Shown here one piece after another: positions 1 to 8,394 of a stretch of 16,006 bases of DNA. Below the pieces are notes generated by a model. It worked only from the letters and a program-made list of their open reading frames with translations. It made no database searches and was not told the DNA's origin. The DNA is from Azoarcus sp. (GTDB lineage: Bacteria; Pseudomonadota; Gammaproteobacteria; Burkholderiales; Rhodocyclaceae): positions 1 through 16,006 of the forward strand of contig JALNWS010000086.1 of the NCBI GenBank assembly GCA_023230755.1, written 5' to 3'. How positions within the stretch are numbered: position 1 is the stretch's first letter; each line of letters opens with the position of its first letter. The position numbers and the translations under genes were made by a program.

Positions 1-89
1 CCGGTACCCGTGCCACGCTGGGTTTCATTCATGCCAGCGCAACCACTGACAAGTGCCACGCAAACGACTGAAGAAATAATGGTCTTCAT
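1..89 (-). CDS. Lipoprotein, N-terminal fragment (gene runs off the left edge)
   Basis: Only 29 codons are inside the window. They read as a short basic start (MKT), a hydrophobic stretch and a lipobox VSGC with the cysteine at residue 17, so the product should be exported by Sec and lipidated by signal peptidase II. The residues after the cysteine (AGMNETQRGTGTG) resemble the beginning of glycine-zipper lipoproteins and OmpA-family outer-membrane lipoproteins of betaproteobacteria. That is a family impression only, because the diagnostic part lies outside the window. The start is well supported: a full AAAGGAGG ribosome-binding site lies at 100-107, and AGGAGG ends 10 bases before the ATG. 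A candidate promoter sits at 120-147. The gene follows crcB in the same direction but is 126 bases away, so it is probably transcribed separately. Confidence 0.8.
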   Translation of the reverse strand, partial: MKTIISSVVCVALVSGCAGMNETQRGTGT

Positions 90-119
90 GGTGATCGAGC
101 CTCCTTTCTTGTTGGCGGA

Positions 120-147
120 TATTTATTGGACCACGATTCATGCCCAA
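120..147 (-). promoter_or_regulatory. Candidate sigma-70 promoter for the lipoprotein gene
   Basis: Reading leftward there is TTGGGC (142-147), a 16-base spacer and TAAATA (120-125), placed 30-60 bases ahead of the lipoprotein start codon. The AT-rich patch stands out in otherwise GC-rich DNA. Both boxes are imperfect. The interval 90-215 holds nothing else recognisable, and I see no hairpin terminator for crcB in it. Confidence 0.4.
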
Positions 148-215
148 CGATCTTGCAGTCTTGCGTAAGCGAATACGCCGGCCGAAATGCAACAAAGCGT
201 TAACGGAACGGTAAA

Positions 216-599
216 TCAGGCCCTGACAGCATTGAACAGACTGTAGCCCGCCCAGGTCATCGCCACCGACCCCGCTACATGGACGCCCAGATGCACGCCA
301 AACCACAGCCAGGCACCACGTTGCGCCAGGTGAAAGGCTTCCGCGGAAAACGTCGAGAAGGTGGTGAGCCCGCCCAGCAGGCCCGTCGTCAGCATCACCT
401 TCAATGTCGGGGACAGCGACGGCACCGCATGCACCATCGCCAGCGCCAGCCCCATCAGAAACCCGCCGGTGAGATTGGCCACCAGGGTTCCCAGTGGAAG
501 TCTGGCCGACAATGGGTTGAGCCACACGCCCAGCCCCCAGCGCAGCCACGCGCCACACGCTGCACCCAAACCGACTGCGGCAAACGCAGGAAAGTTCAT
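216..599 (-). CDS. crcB: Fluoride ion channel CrcB/Fluc
   Basis: The product is a 127-residue inner-membrane protein with four hydrophobic segments, the normal size for a Fluc subunit, which works as an antiparallel dimer exporting fluoride. Family signatures are visible: GAWLR near residues 16-20, GTLVANLTGG at 37-46 with the pore-lining Asn42, and TTFSTF at 79-84 carrying the two phenylalanines (81 and 84) of the fluoride path. I chose the ATG at 599 because it begins the first membrane helix. The open frame extends upstream to 734, but that part overlaps the end of the mscS-type gene and does not look like protein. The gene starts 31 bases after that channel gene, so the two are probably cotranscribed. 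The ribosome-binding site is weak, which fits coupling to the upstream gene. No fluoride riboswitch was recognised. Confidence 0.93.
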   Translation of the reverse strand: MNFPAFAAVGLGAACGAWLRWGLGVWLNPLSARLPLGTLVANLTGGFLMGLALAMVHAVPSLSPTLKVMLTTGLLGGLTTFSTFSAEAFHLAQRGAWLWFGVHLGVHVAGSVAMTWAGYSLFNAVRA

Positions 600-630
600 A
601 TCAAGGCCCGGAGTTCGTAATGCCAGTCTA

Positions 631-1761
631 TCAGCCCGCAAGCGGCACTGTCGCGGGCACGGGCGCAATATCCCCGCCCCCCTCGACATGTAGCGTGCGC
701 GTCGGGAACGCAATCTCGGCGCCATGGCGCTCAATGATTTCGGCGATCTTCAGCATCACATCCTGCTTGATCTCGTGAAAATCCACCCATCCCGTTGTAA
801 TGGTGAAGGTATAGACCATGATATCGAGCGAGGACGCCGCAAACTGGGTGAAATTGACGATCATGGTCGGCGCCTGATCGATCTCGGGATGCGCACGCAA
901 CATGGCCTTGATGTCGGCTACGATCGGCGCGACCTTGTCGATATCCGCATAGCGCAGCCCGATGGTTTCCTTGATGCGCCGGTTGGTCATTCTTGACGGG
1001 TTTTCAACCGTAATCTGGGTGAAGACCGAATTGGGGACGTACAGCGGACGCTTGTCGAAGGTTCGAATCCGGGTCAGCCGCCAGCCGATGTCCTCCACCG
1101 TGCCCTCGATCTCCTTCTCGGGGGAGCGGATCCAGTCGCCGACAACGAATGGCCGGTCCAGATAGACCATCAGGCCGCCAAAGAAGTTGGCCAGCAGATC
1201 CTTGGCCGCAAAACCGACTGCAATACCACCGACCCCACCGAAGGCGAGTACGCCGGATATGGAGAATCCCAGACTCTGCAGGCCGACCAGGACTGCGGTG
1301 ATCAGCACCGAAATCCGTAACAGCTTGCCGATTGCATCGACCGTGGTGCGATCCACCGACTCGCCCTGCGCAAGGCGCTGGGCCATCACCCCGTCCTGCA
1401 CATTGGAAATGAAGCGCACGAGGAACCACGTGATGCAGCCGATCACGCCGATGGTGCGCGCGGGCGCAACCACTTCAAACAGCGCCGCGTCCGCATGGGA
1501 TTGAACGATACGCGCGGCAAAGGTGATGCCGACGACCCACGCCAGCAGGGTGAGCGGCTTTCGGGCAGCCGAAACCAGCGCGAAGTCCCACGGCGTGGCG
1601 GTCATCCGGGTACGCTCTTCGAGCCGGGCCAGCACCCTGCGCAGGAAGAAATTGGCTACCACGACCAGCAGCACGACGATAAAAACCTGAAGCACCAGCA
1701 CGAGCAGTGCATCACCACCTGTGACGCGCTTCAGCCAGCTTTCAAGCGATTCGAGATTCAT
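631..1761 (-). CDS. MscS-family mechanosensitive ion channel (five-helix, YnaI-like size)
   Basis: The 376-residue product has about five predicted membrane helices (near 17-40, 68-88, 101-120, 146-165 and 168-200), followed by a soluble C-terminal region. The pore helix carries the Gly/Ala pattern GVGGIAVGFAAKDLLANFFGG at 176-196, followed by DRPFVVGDWI at 202-211. Both are hallmarks of the MscS superfamily. E. coli MscS has 286 residues and three helices; this protein is longer at the N-terminus, closer in size and layout to YnaI. Its expected job is to open under membrane tension and release solutes after hypo-osmotic shock. It is the first gene of a leftward pair with crcB. A promoter-like TACAAT lies about 30 bases upstream. 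A specific paralogue name would need a phylogeny. Confidence 0.92.
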   Translation of the reverse strand: MNLESLESWLKRVTGGDALLVLVLQVFIVVLLVVVANFFLRRVLARLEERTRMTATPWDFALVSAARKPLTLLAWVVGITFAARIVQSHADAALFEVVAPARTIGVIGCITWFLVRFISNVQDGVMAQRLAQGESVDRTTVDAIGKLLRISVLITAVLVGLQSLGFSISGVLAFGGVGGIAVGFAAKDLLANFFGGLMVYLDRPFVVGDWIRSPEKEIEGTVEDIGWRLTRIRTFDKRPLYVPNSVFTQITVENPSRMTNRRIKETIGLRYADIDKVAPIVADIKAMLRAHPEIDQAPTMIVNFTQFAASSLDIMVYTFTITTGWVDFHEIKQDVMLKIAEIIERHGAEIAFPTRTLHVEGGGDIAPVPATVPLAG

Positions 1762-1782
1762 GAGTCACACACTATTCAAGAA

Positions 1783-1806
1783 CAGGCTCCATTGTACCCA
1801 AGCCTG
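1783..1806 (-). promoter_or_regulatory. Candidate promoter -10 box inside an inverted repeat, upstream of the MscS-type gene
   Basis: Reading leftward, TACAAT (1791-1796) sits 30 bases before the channel start codon and could be its -10 box. No good -35 box is seen at the matching distance. The box lies between the arms of a perfect 6-base inverted repeat, CAGGCT (1783-1788) and AGCCTG (1801-1806). This could be an operator or chance. Confidence 0.35.
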
Positions 1807-1852
1807 ATGTCCCGCTCAGGACGCGATCAGGCGCCAAGGGCGGTGCATCGGC

Positions 1853-1858
1853 TACAAT
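1853..1858 (+). promoter_or_regulatory. Candidate -10 box of glnS
   Basis: TACAAT lies 63 bases before the glnS ATG, in the 160-base interval between two divergent genes, so a promoter is expected here. The -35 region at 16-17 bases upstream is poor. The call rests on position and on the good -10 hexamer. Confidence 0.4.
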
Positions 1859-1921
1859 TTCGTCCGAGACAGAAACCAACCCGGCGCATCGCGCGTCGCA
1901 ACTGCGGACCCGCCCCACCCG

Positions 1922-3658
1922 ATGAATCCGAACGACACCAAGCCTGCCCCCTCCCCCGCCACCAATTTCGTGCGCAACATCATCGATGAAGACATGCGCA
2001 GCGGCAAATGGGCCGGCCGCGTGGAAACCCGTTTTCCGCCCGAACCGAACGGCTACCTGCACTACGGCCACGCCAAATCGATCTGCCTGAACTTCGGCCT
2101 TGCCGAGGCTTACAACGGTGCCTGCCACCTGCGCTTCGACGACACCAACCCCGAAAAGGAAGACCAGGAGTACGTCGACTCGATCATCGAGGCGGTGCAG
2201 TGGCTCGGCTTCAACTGGGGCAAGCATCTGTATTTCGCCTCCGACTACTTCGACATCATGTACGCCTGCGCGGAGTCTCTGATCAAGGCCGGCAAGGCCT
2301 ATGTCGATTCACAGTCAGCGGAAGAGATGCGCGCCAACCGCGGCACACTCACCGCGCCCGGCACCAACAGTCCCTGGCGCGACCGCAGCGTGGCGGAGAA
2401 CCTTGATCTGTTCGGCCGCATGCGTGCGGGAGAGTTTGCCGAAGGCAGCCAGATCCTGCGTGCGAAGATCGACATGGCAAGTCCCAACATCAATCTGCGC
2501 GACCCGGCGATCTACCGCATCCGCAAGGCCACGCACCACCGCACGGGCGACAACTGGTGCATCTACCCGATGTACACTTTTGCCCACCCGATCGAGGACG
2601 CGATCGAAAACGTCACCCACTCGATCTGCACGCTCGAGTTTGCCGATCAGCGCCCGTTCTACGACTGGCTGCTCGACGCGCTGGCTACTGCCGGCCACTT
2701 CCCGCGTCCGCTGCCGCAGCAGATCGAGTTTGCCCGCCTCAACCTGACATACGTCGTGCTGTCCAAACGCAAGCTGGTCCAGCTCGTGGATGAAGGCCAT
2801 GTCGACGGCTGGGACGACCCCCGTCTGCCAACCCTGATCGGCGCCCGCCGCCGTGGCTTCACGCCTGAGGGCTTCCGCCTGTTTGCCGAGCGCATCGGCG
2901 TCTCCAAGGGCGACGCGTGGATCGACATGAGCGTGCTCGAGGAATGCATGCGCGAGCACCTCAACGACGCAGCCCCGCGCCGGGTCGCGGTACTCGACCC
3001 GCTCCGGCTTGAGCTGAGCAATTACCCCGCAGGCCAGAGCGAACAGTGCCATGCTCCGAACCACCCGCTCAAGCCCGAACTGGGCAAGCGCGAAATGCCG
3101 TTTTCACGCGAACTGTGGATCGAACGCGAAGACTTCATGGAAGAGCCGGTCAAGGGCTTCCGTCGCCTCTATCCGGGCAACATGGTGCGCCTGCGCTATG
3201 GCTATGTCGTCAAATGCACCGGCTGCGAGAAGGATGCCGACGGCAACGTCATCAAGGTGCTGGCCGAATACATGCCCGACTCCAAGTCCGGCACGCCGGG
3301 CGCCGACAACTACAAGGTCAAGGGCAATCTGCACTGGGTGTCCGCTGCCCACGGCTATTCGACCGAGGTCCGCATCTACGACCGTCTGTTTGCCCATCCT
3401 CATCCGGGACAGCGTCGCGAGGGCGACGCTGAGGATCTGGAGCGGGACTTCCTCGACGACATCAACCCGGACTCCAAGCAGGTCATCACCGCCTGGCTCG
3501 AACCCGCCCTGCGCGGTGCGCGCCCTGAAGATCACTTCCAGTTCGAACGCCACGGCTATTTCGTCGCCGACCGTCGCGACTCTGCAGATGGCGCACCTGT
3601 CTTCAACCGTACCGTCACACTCAAGGATTCCTGGGCAAAGACGAACAAGAAGGGATGA
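1922..3658 (+). CDS. glnS: Glutaminyl-tRNA synthetase
   Basis: GlnRS charges tRNA-Gln with glutamine in the cytoplasm using ATP; it is a class I synthetase. The 578-residue product (E. coli enzyme 554) has the HIGH motif as HYGH at 47-50, preceded by PPEPNGYL, and the KMSKS-type loop as VLSKR at 279-283. Long stretches follow the GlnRS pattern, including GWDDPRLPT and ARRRGFTPEGF just after the KMSKS loop. These are followed by the C-terminal beta-barrel anticodon-binding region. The direct aminoacylating enzyme argues for free glutamine charging in this organism, although a GatCAB route could coexist. The ATG at 1922 gives an N-terminus of natural length. No strong ribosome-binding site precedes it. 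The gene appears monocistronic, with a divergent channel gene on its left and a strong hairpin directly after its stop codon. Confidence 0.98.
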   Translation: MNPNDTKPAPSPATNFVRNIIDEDMRSGKWAGRVETRFPPEPNGYLHYGHAKSICLNFGLAEAYNGACHLRFDDTNPEKEDQEYVDSIIEAVQWLGFNWGKHLYFASDYFDIMYACAESLIKAGKAYVDSQSAEEMRANRGTLTAPGTNSPWRDRSVAENLDLFGRMRAGEFAEGSQILRAKIDMASPNINLRDPAIYRIRKATHHRTGDNWCIYPMYTFAHPIEDAIENVTHSICTLEFADQRPFYDWLLDALATAGHFPRPLPQQIEFARLNLTYVVLSKRKLVQLVDEGHVDGWDDPRLPTLIGARRRGFTPEGFRLFAERIGVSKGDAWIDMSVLEECMREHLNDAAPRRVAVLDPLRLELSNYPAGQSEQCHAPNHPLKPELGKREMPFSRELWIEREDFMEEPVKGFRRLYPGNMVRLRYGYVVKCTGCEKDADGNVIKVLAEYMPDSKSGTPGADNYKVKGNLHWVSAAHGYSTEVRIYDRLFAHPHPGQRREGDAEDLERDFLDDINPDSKQVITAWLEPALRGARPEDHFQFERHGYFVADRRDSADGAPVFNRTVTLKDSWAKTNKKG

Positions 3659-3661
3659 CGT

Positions 3662-3690
3662 ATGCCATGCAGGCAGCGCCTGCATGGCAT
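3662..3690 (+). terminator. Perfect 13-bp hairpin after glnS, terminator-like but without a U-tract
   Basis: The arms ATGCCATGCAGGC (3662-3674) and GCCTGCATGGCAT (3678-3690) are exact reverse complements around a 3-base loop, beginning 4 bases after the glnS stop codon. The position suits a terminator or 3' mRNA stabiliser. However, the downstream bases are TGCCGCAAGC rather than a T-run, so classical intrinsic termination on this strand is doubtful. It could also be a copy of a dispersed palindromic repeat. Confidence 0.55.
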
Positions 3691-3751
3691 TGCCGCAAGC
3701 GTGGAATCCCGGGTGCCACATGGATCATCAAGCACTGATAGACTCACTGCC

Positions 3752-4903
3752 ATGACGCTCGCACGCCGCCTGTTCTACTTCGTACTCGTCCTCGCACTGC
3801 TTGGCGGGGCCATCTGGTGGCTGACACGGCCACAACCGATTGCCGTCGTCGTCCATGAAGTCGGCCGTGGCCGGGTCGAGGCCAGCATCGCCAACACCCG
3901 GGCCGGAGAGGTTGAAGCCTGTCAGCGCACCAAGATGTCGACCATCATTGGCGGGCGGATCGAAGATCTCCCGGTCAAGGAAGGCGATCACGTCAAGGCC
4001 GGGCAGGTGCTGATGCGCCTGTGGAACCAGGACATTGACGCTCGCCTCAGCGTCAACCGGACCCAACTGATCACCGCAGGACGCCGCGTTCAGGAAGCCT
4101 GTGTGCTCGCGGACAATGCCGAGCGCGAAGCAGAAAGGCAGGCTGCACTGGTCAGGCGCGGCTTCGTCTCCGCCAGCGTCGAAGACAAGGCCCGCACTGA
4201 GGCCCGGACGCGCCGCTCGGCCTGCGACACGGCCAGAGCCGACGTTGCCACGGCCCAGGCGCAAATGGCTGCGACCGAAATCGACCGCCAGCGCACGGTG
4301 CTGATCGCGCCCTTTGACGGTACGGTTGCCAAGATCACCGGAGAACTCGGCGAGTACTCAACCCCGTCGCCCCCGGGCGTGCCCACACCGCCGGCTATCG
4401 ACCTCATCGACGAGTCCTGCCTGTACGTCAAGGCACCGATGGACGAAATCGACGCGCCAAAAATCCAGCCCGGACAAATCGTCCGCATCAGTTTCGAGGC
4501 CCTGCCGGACAGAACCTTTGCCGGCAAGGTCAAGCGCATCGCCCCCTACATTACCGCCGTGGAGAAGCAGGCGCGCACGGTCGAGGTCGATGTCGCCTTC
4601 GACCACCCGGAAGAGGCTCGCGGTCTGCTGGTGGGCTACAGCGCCGATGTCGAGATCGTGCTCGATACCCGCGAGGACACCCTGCGCATCCCGACTGCAG
4701 CCCTGCGTGAAGGCCAGCGTGTGCTGGTGCTGGGCGACGACGGGATGCTGGTCGAGCGCACGCTCAAAACCGGGCTCGCCAACTGGGAGCAGACCGAGGT
4801 ACTCGAAGGGCTCGTAGCCGGCGAACGTATCGTCACCTCACTGGAGCGTGAGGGTGTGAAAGCGGGCGTACAGGCTGTCGTCGATGACGGCAGCGCGCGC
4901 TGA
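3752..4903 (+). CDS. Periplasmic adaptor / membrane fusion protein of an ABC exporter (HlyD/MacA-like)
   Basis: The 383-residue product has an N-terminal membrane anchor (about 7-25) and then the order expected of an efflux adaptor. A first half of a lipoyl-like domain lies around 60-90 (GGRIEDLPVKEGDHVKAGQ), followed by an alpha-helical hairpin rich in Ala, Arg and Glu (about 95-180). The second lipoyl half begins at LIAPFDGTV (184-192). A beta-barrel (about 223-310) and a membrane-proximal domain (about 312-378) follow. It should bridge the inner-membrane ABC permeases to an outer-membrane factor; no TolC-like gene is in the window. I start it at 3752, where the anchor begins. The frame remains open back to 3662, but that part covers the hairpin. 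There is no convincing ribosome-binding site. It heads an operon, and the ATPase gene begins 20 bases after its stop. Substrate is unknown. Confidence 0.9.
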   Translation: MTLARRLFYFVLVLALLGGAIWWLTRPQPIAVVVHEVGRGRVEASIANTRAGEVEACQRTKMSTIIGGRIEDLPVKEGDHVKAGQVLMRLWNQDIDARLSVNRTQLITAGRRVQEACVLADNAEREAERQAALVRRGFVSASVEDKARTEARTRRSACDTARADVATAQAQMAATEIDRQRTVLIAPFDGTVAKITGELGEYSTPSPPGVPTPPAIDLIDESCLYVKAPMDEIDAPKIQPGQIVRISFEALPDRTFAGKVKRIAPYITAVEKQARTVEVDVAFDHPEEARGLLVGYSADVEIVLDTREDTLRIPTAALREGQRVLVLGDDGMLVERTLKTGLANWEQTEVLEGLVAGERIVTSLEREGVKAGVQAVVDDGSAR

Positions 4904-4923
4904 GCACGGGCGGAGGCAACGCC

Positions 4924-5633
<710 letters not shown>

Positions 5634-5637
<4 letters not shown>

Positions 5638-6842
5638 CGCCCACCGATACCCTGCGCTTCGCCACCCGCGCGGCACTGGGTTACCCGCTGCGCACCTCAC
5701 TGATGGTGCTGGCGATGGCGATCGGCGTCGCTTCGGTCGTCGTGCTCACCGCGCTCGGTGATGGCGCACGGCGTTACGTGGTGGGCGAGTTCGCCTCGCT
5801 CGGCGCCAATCTCATCATCGTCCTGCCCGGTCGCAACGAGACCGGTGGCGTCAACGCGGGCAGCTTTATCACCAGCACGCCACGCGACCTCACGGTGAAT
5901 GACGCCGCCGCGCTGCTTCGCGCCCCGCTGGTGCGGCGCATCGCCCCGCTGTCGGTCGGCAATTCGGAAATTTCGGTGAGTGGAAAACTGCGTGACGTAA
6001 TGGTGCTCGGCACCAGCGCCGATTATCTCGACCTCCGCCAGTACAGCGTAGCCCAGGGCAGCTTCCTGCCCCGCGAGGACCTCGGCCGCGCGACCGCCGT
6101 CGCGGTGATCGGCGACAAGATCCGGCGCGAGCTGTTCGGGGCCGAGGCTGCGGTAGGACGCATGGTGCGCGTCGGCGACACCCGCTTGCGCGTGATCGGC
6201 GTCATGTCTCCTGCCGGGCAGGGACTGGGCATGACCAACGACGAACTGGTGATCGTACCTGTCGCCACCGCGCAGGCCATGTTCAACACCAACACCCTGT
6301 TCCGGATCATGGTCGAAGCGCGCAACCGCGACGCCCTCGGACCGGCACAGAAGCAACTCGAAGACATTCTGCGCACCCGCCGCAACGGCGAACTCGACGT
6401 CACCCTGATCACCCAGGACGCGGTACTCGGCACCTTCGATCGCATCCTTGGTGCACTCACCATGGGCGTTGCCGGCATCGCCGCGATCAGCCTTGCGGTG
6501 GCCGGCATTCTGGTGATGAACGTGATGCTGGTAGCGGTCACCCAGCGCACCGGCGAAATCGGCCTGCTCAAGGCGCTCGGCGCCACTGGTCGCGACATCC
6601 GCCTTGCCTTTCTGACTGAAGCAGCGCTGCTGTCGATTGCGGGTGCGCTGGTCGGCTATGGGCTCGGTCATCTCGGCGCCTGGGGCATCCGCCTTGCCTA
6701 TCCGGTGTTACCAGCCTGGCCACCCGACTGGGCCGTCGTGGCCGGCCTCGGCACCGCGCTCGGCACAGGCCTGCTGTTCGGCGTGCTGCCGGCAAGACGG
6801 GCCTCGAAGCTGGACCCCGTTCAGGCGCTGGCCAAGCGCTAG
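5634..6842 (+). CDS. ABC transporter permease 1 (MacB core plus FtsX domain)
   Basis: The 402-residue inner-membrane protein has one N-terminal helix (about 18-42), a large periplasmic MacB-type core domain (to about 250) and three C-terminal helices of the FtsX domain. The conserved cytoplasmic loop TGEIGLLKALGA lies between helices two and three, and the protein ends with LPARRASKLDPVQAL, a standard family ending. It starts with GTG at 5634, overlapping the ATPase stop codon as GTGA, a coupling arrangement. It should pair with the next permease to form the membrane part of a MacB-like exporter powered by the upstream ATPase. The two permeases are clearly related (for example FASLGANLIIVLPGR here and FTQFGTNLIQVTPGR in the next), indicating an old tandem duplication. 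Substrate cannot be read from the sequence. Confidence 0.92.
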
Positions 6843-6850
6843 GACACGAC

Positions 6851-8050
6851 ATGCTGTGGCGAGACTTCTTCCAACTCTCCCTGCGCGCCCTCGTGGCACA
6901 CCGCATGCGCAGCTTCCTGACCTTGCTTGGCATCGGCGTCGGCATTGCCGCAGTGATTCTGCTGACCTCGATCGGCGAGGGTCTGCATCAGTTCGTGCTC
7001 AAGGAGTTCACCCAGTTCGGCACCAATCTCATCCAGGTCACGCCGGGCCGCCAGGGTGCGCGCGGCGGACCGCCCGGCCTGCCCTCAACGACCCGCGACC
7101 TTACGCTTGAAGACGCGGCAGCGCTGGAGCGTGCGCCCTTCGTCACCGGCGTCACCCCCAACGTGTCGGGCAACTCGGAAGTGCGCGCCAACGGCCGCGT
7201 GCGCCGCACCTACATCATGGGCGTCGGCGCGGACATGCAGAACGTGTTCTCGATGCGGGTCAAGAGCGGTCAATTCCTGCCGCCGGACGATGCGGCCAAT
7301 GCCCGCGCGTTCATCGTGCTCGGCTCCACGCTCAAGCGTGAACTCTTCGGCACCGCCAACCCGCTCGGGAAGCGGGTACAGATCGGCAGCGAACGTTACC
7401 GCGTCATCGGTGTCATGGAGAGCAAGGGGCAGTTTCTCGGCATCGATCTCGACGACACGGCCTACATCCCCACTGCACGCGCGCTGTCGCTCTACAACCG
7501 TGACGGCCTGATGGAAATCAACATCACTTACGACGAAGGGGTTGCCGCATCGCGGGTCGCTGCCGCGGTGAAAAAAATTCTGGTGACGCGTCACGGGCGC
7601 GATGACTTCACCCTCACCACCCAGGAGGACATGCTTGCCAGCCTCTCGAACATCCTCGACATCCTCACCGCGGCGGTTGGTGCCCTGGGCGGCATCTCGC
7701 TGCTGGTGGGCGGCGTCGGCATCATTACCATCATGACCATCGCGGTGGCTGAACGCACCAACGAAATCGGCCTGCTGGTTGCGCTCGGCGCGCGGCGTCG
7801 AACCATCCTCGGGCTGTTCCTTGGCGAAGCCGTGGCGCTCGCGGCAATTGGCGGCCTGTTCGGCCTCGCCATCGGCGCCAGCGTCGCTCAGTTGATTGGA
7901 CTCTTCGTCCCGGCGCTGCCGGTGACCACCCCCTGGCACTTCGTCTTCGTTGCCGAAGCCGTGGCCGTGCTGATCGGCCTGGCCGCCGGCGTCATGCCCG
8001 CACGGCGTGCGGCACGCATGAATGCGGTTGAAGCCTTGCGCGCCGAGTAA
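6851..8050 (+). CDS. ABC transporter permease 2 (MacB core plus FtsX domain)
   Basis: This 399-residue paralogue of the preceding gene has the same layout. A first helix lies around 20-42 (SFLTLLGIGVGIAAVILLTS) and a MacB-type periplasmic core follows. The FtsX helices include AERTNEIGLLVALGARRR, and the tail is PARRAARMNAVEALRAE. The start is ATG at 6851, eight bases after the previous stop, with AGGA at 6841-6844 as a modest ribosome-binding site. With permease 1 it probably forms a heterodimer, whereas E. coli MacB is a homodimer. Systems of this four-gene form (adaptor, ATPase, two permeases) export varied cargo such as antibiotics, peptides or lipids, and nothing here selects one. The next small gene begins three bases after its stop, so cotranscription is likely. 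Confidence 0.92.
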   Translation: MLWRDFFQLSLRALVAHRMRSFLTLLGIGVGIAAVILLTSIGEGLHQFVLKEFTQFGTNLIQVTPGRQGARGGPPGLPSTTRDLTLEDAAALERAPFVTGVTPNVSGNSEVRANGRVRRTYIMGVGADMQNVFSMRVKSGQFLPPDDAANARAFIVLGSTLKRELFGTANPLGKRVQIGSERYRVIGVMESKGQFLGIDLDDTAYIPTARALSLYNRDGLMEINITYDEGVAASRVAAAVKKILVTRHGRDDFTLTTQEDMLASLSNILDILTAAVGALGGISLLVGGVGIITIMTIAVAERTNEIGLLVALGARRRTILGLFLGEAVALAAIGGLFGLAIGASVAQLIGLFVPALPVTTPWHFVFVAEAVAVLIGLAAGVMPARRAARMNAVEALRAE

Positions 8051-8053
8051 GCG

Positions 8054-8341
8054 ATGCTTTCACGCTGCCGCCCCCTGATCGTTCTGTTCGGCCTTCTCGC
8101 AAGCACCTCGTCAATTGCTGCGCCCGCAACCTGGCATTGGTGGCAAAGCAAGCTGGACGGGAGGCTGTTTTGCGCCCAAGCCTCGCCCGGTCCCGGCTGG
8201 AGCAAGCGCCCGCGCGCCTATCGCGACCTGCACTGCACGCAACCCGTTCAGCTCAGCCCGAAGGCAGCCCGCAATCAGTTTGAGCCAGGTCAACCCGAAG
8301 CGGATTCAACGCGCGAACTGCATACGCAACGCCTAGAATGA
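8054..8341 (+). CDS. Small exported protein of unknown function at the end of the ABC operon
   Basis: The 95-residue product is not a family I recognise. Residues 1-22 form a clear Sec signal peptide (basic start, hydrophobic core LIVLFGLLAS, small residues SSIAA), giving a mature protein of about 73 residues in the periplasm or outside. The mature part starts with an aromatic stretch TWHWWQSKLDG, contains two cysteines that could form a disulphide (in LFCAQ and LHCTQ), and has a polar C-terminus. It begins three bases after permease 2 and shares its codon style, which supports a real gene in the operon. Its stop overlaps an ATG (8338) in frame with the next small gene. It might be an accessory of the exporter, but that is only inferred from position. 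Confidence 0.7.
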   Translation: MLSRCRPLIVLFGLLASTSSIAAPATWHWWQSKLDGRLFCAQASPGPGWSKRPRAYRDLHCTQPVQLSPKAARNQFEPGQPEADSTRELHTQRLE

Positions 8342-8394
8342 CATTGACAAAGCAGGATAAGAGTGATCAAAGACGTTCAGTGCAGGAGGCAATC

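Noticed and set aside
25..558. A 177-codon leftward open frame across the start of the window
   Set aside because: It overlaps crcB and the lipoprotein gene in another frame. The lipoprotein frame has a lipobox and an ideal ribosome-binding site, and crcB has its family motifs.
600..734. An upstream extension of crcB to position 734
   Set aside because: The extra 45 residues are Arg-rich and not hydrophobic, overlap the 3' end of the channel gene, and would give a length unusual for the family.
3662..3751. An upstream start for the membrane fusion protein at 3662
   Set aside because: The additional 30 residues would be encoded by the post-glnS hairpin and would bury the membrane anchor, whereas the ATG at 3752 begins it directly.
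5697..6671. A 324-codon leftward open frame opposite permease 1
   Set aside because: It mirrors a well supported permease gene and has the Asp/Arg/His/Gln bias of antisense frames in GC-rich genomes.
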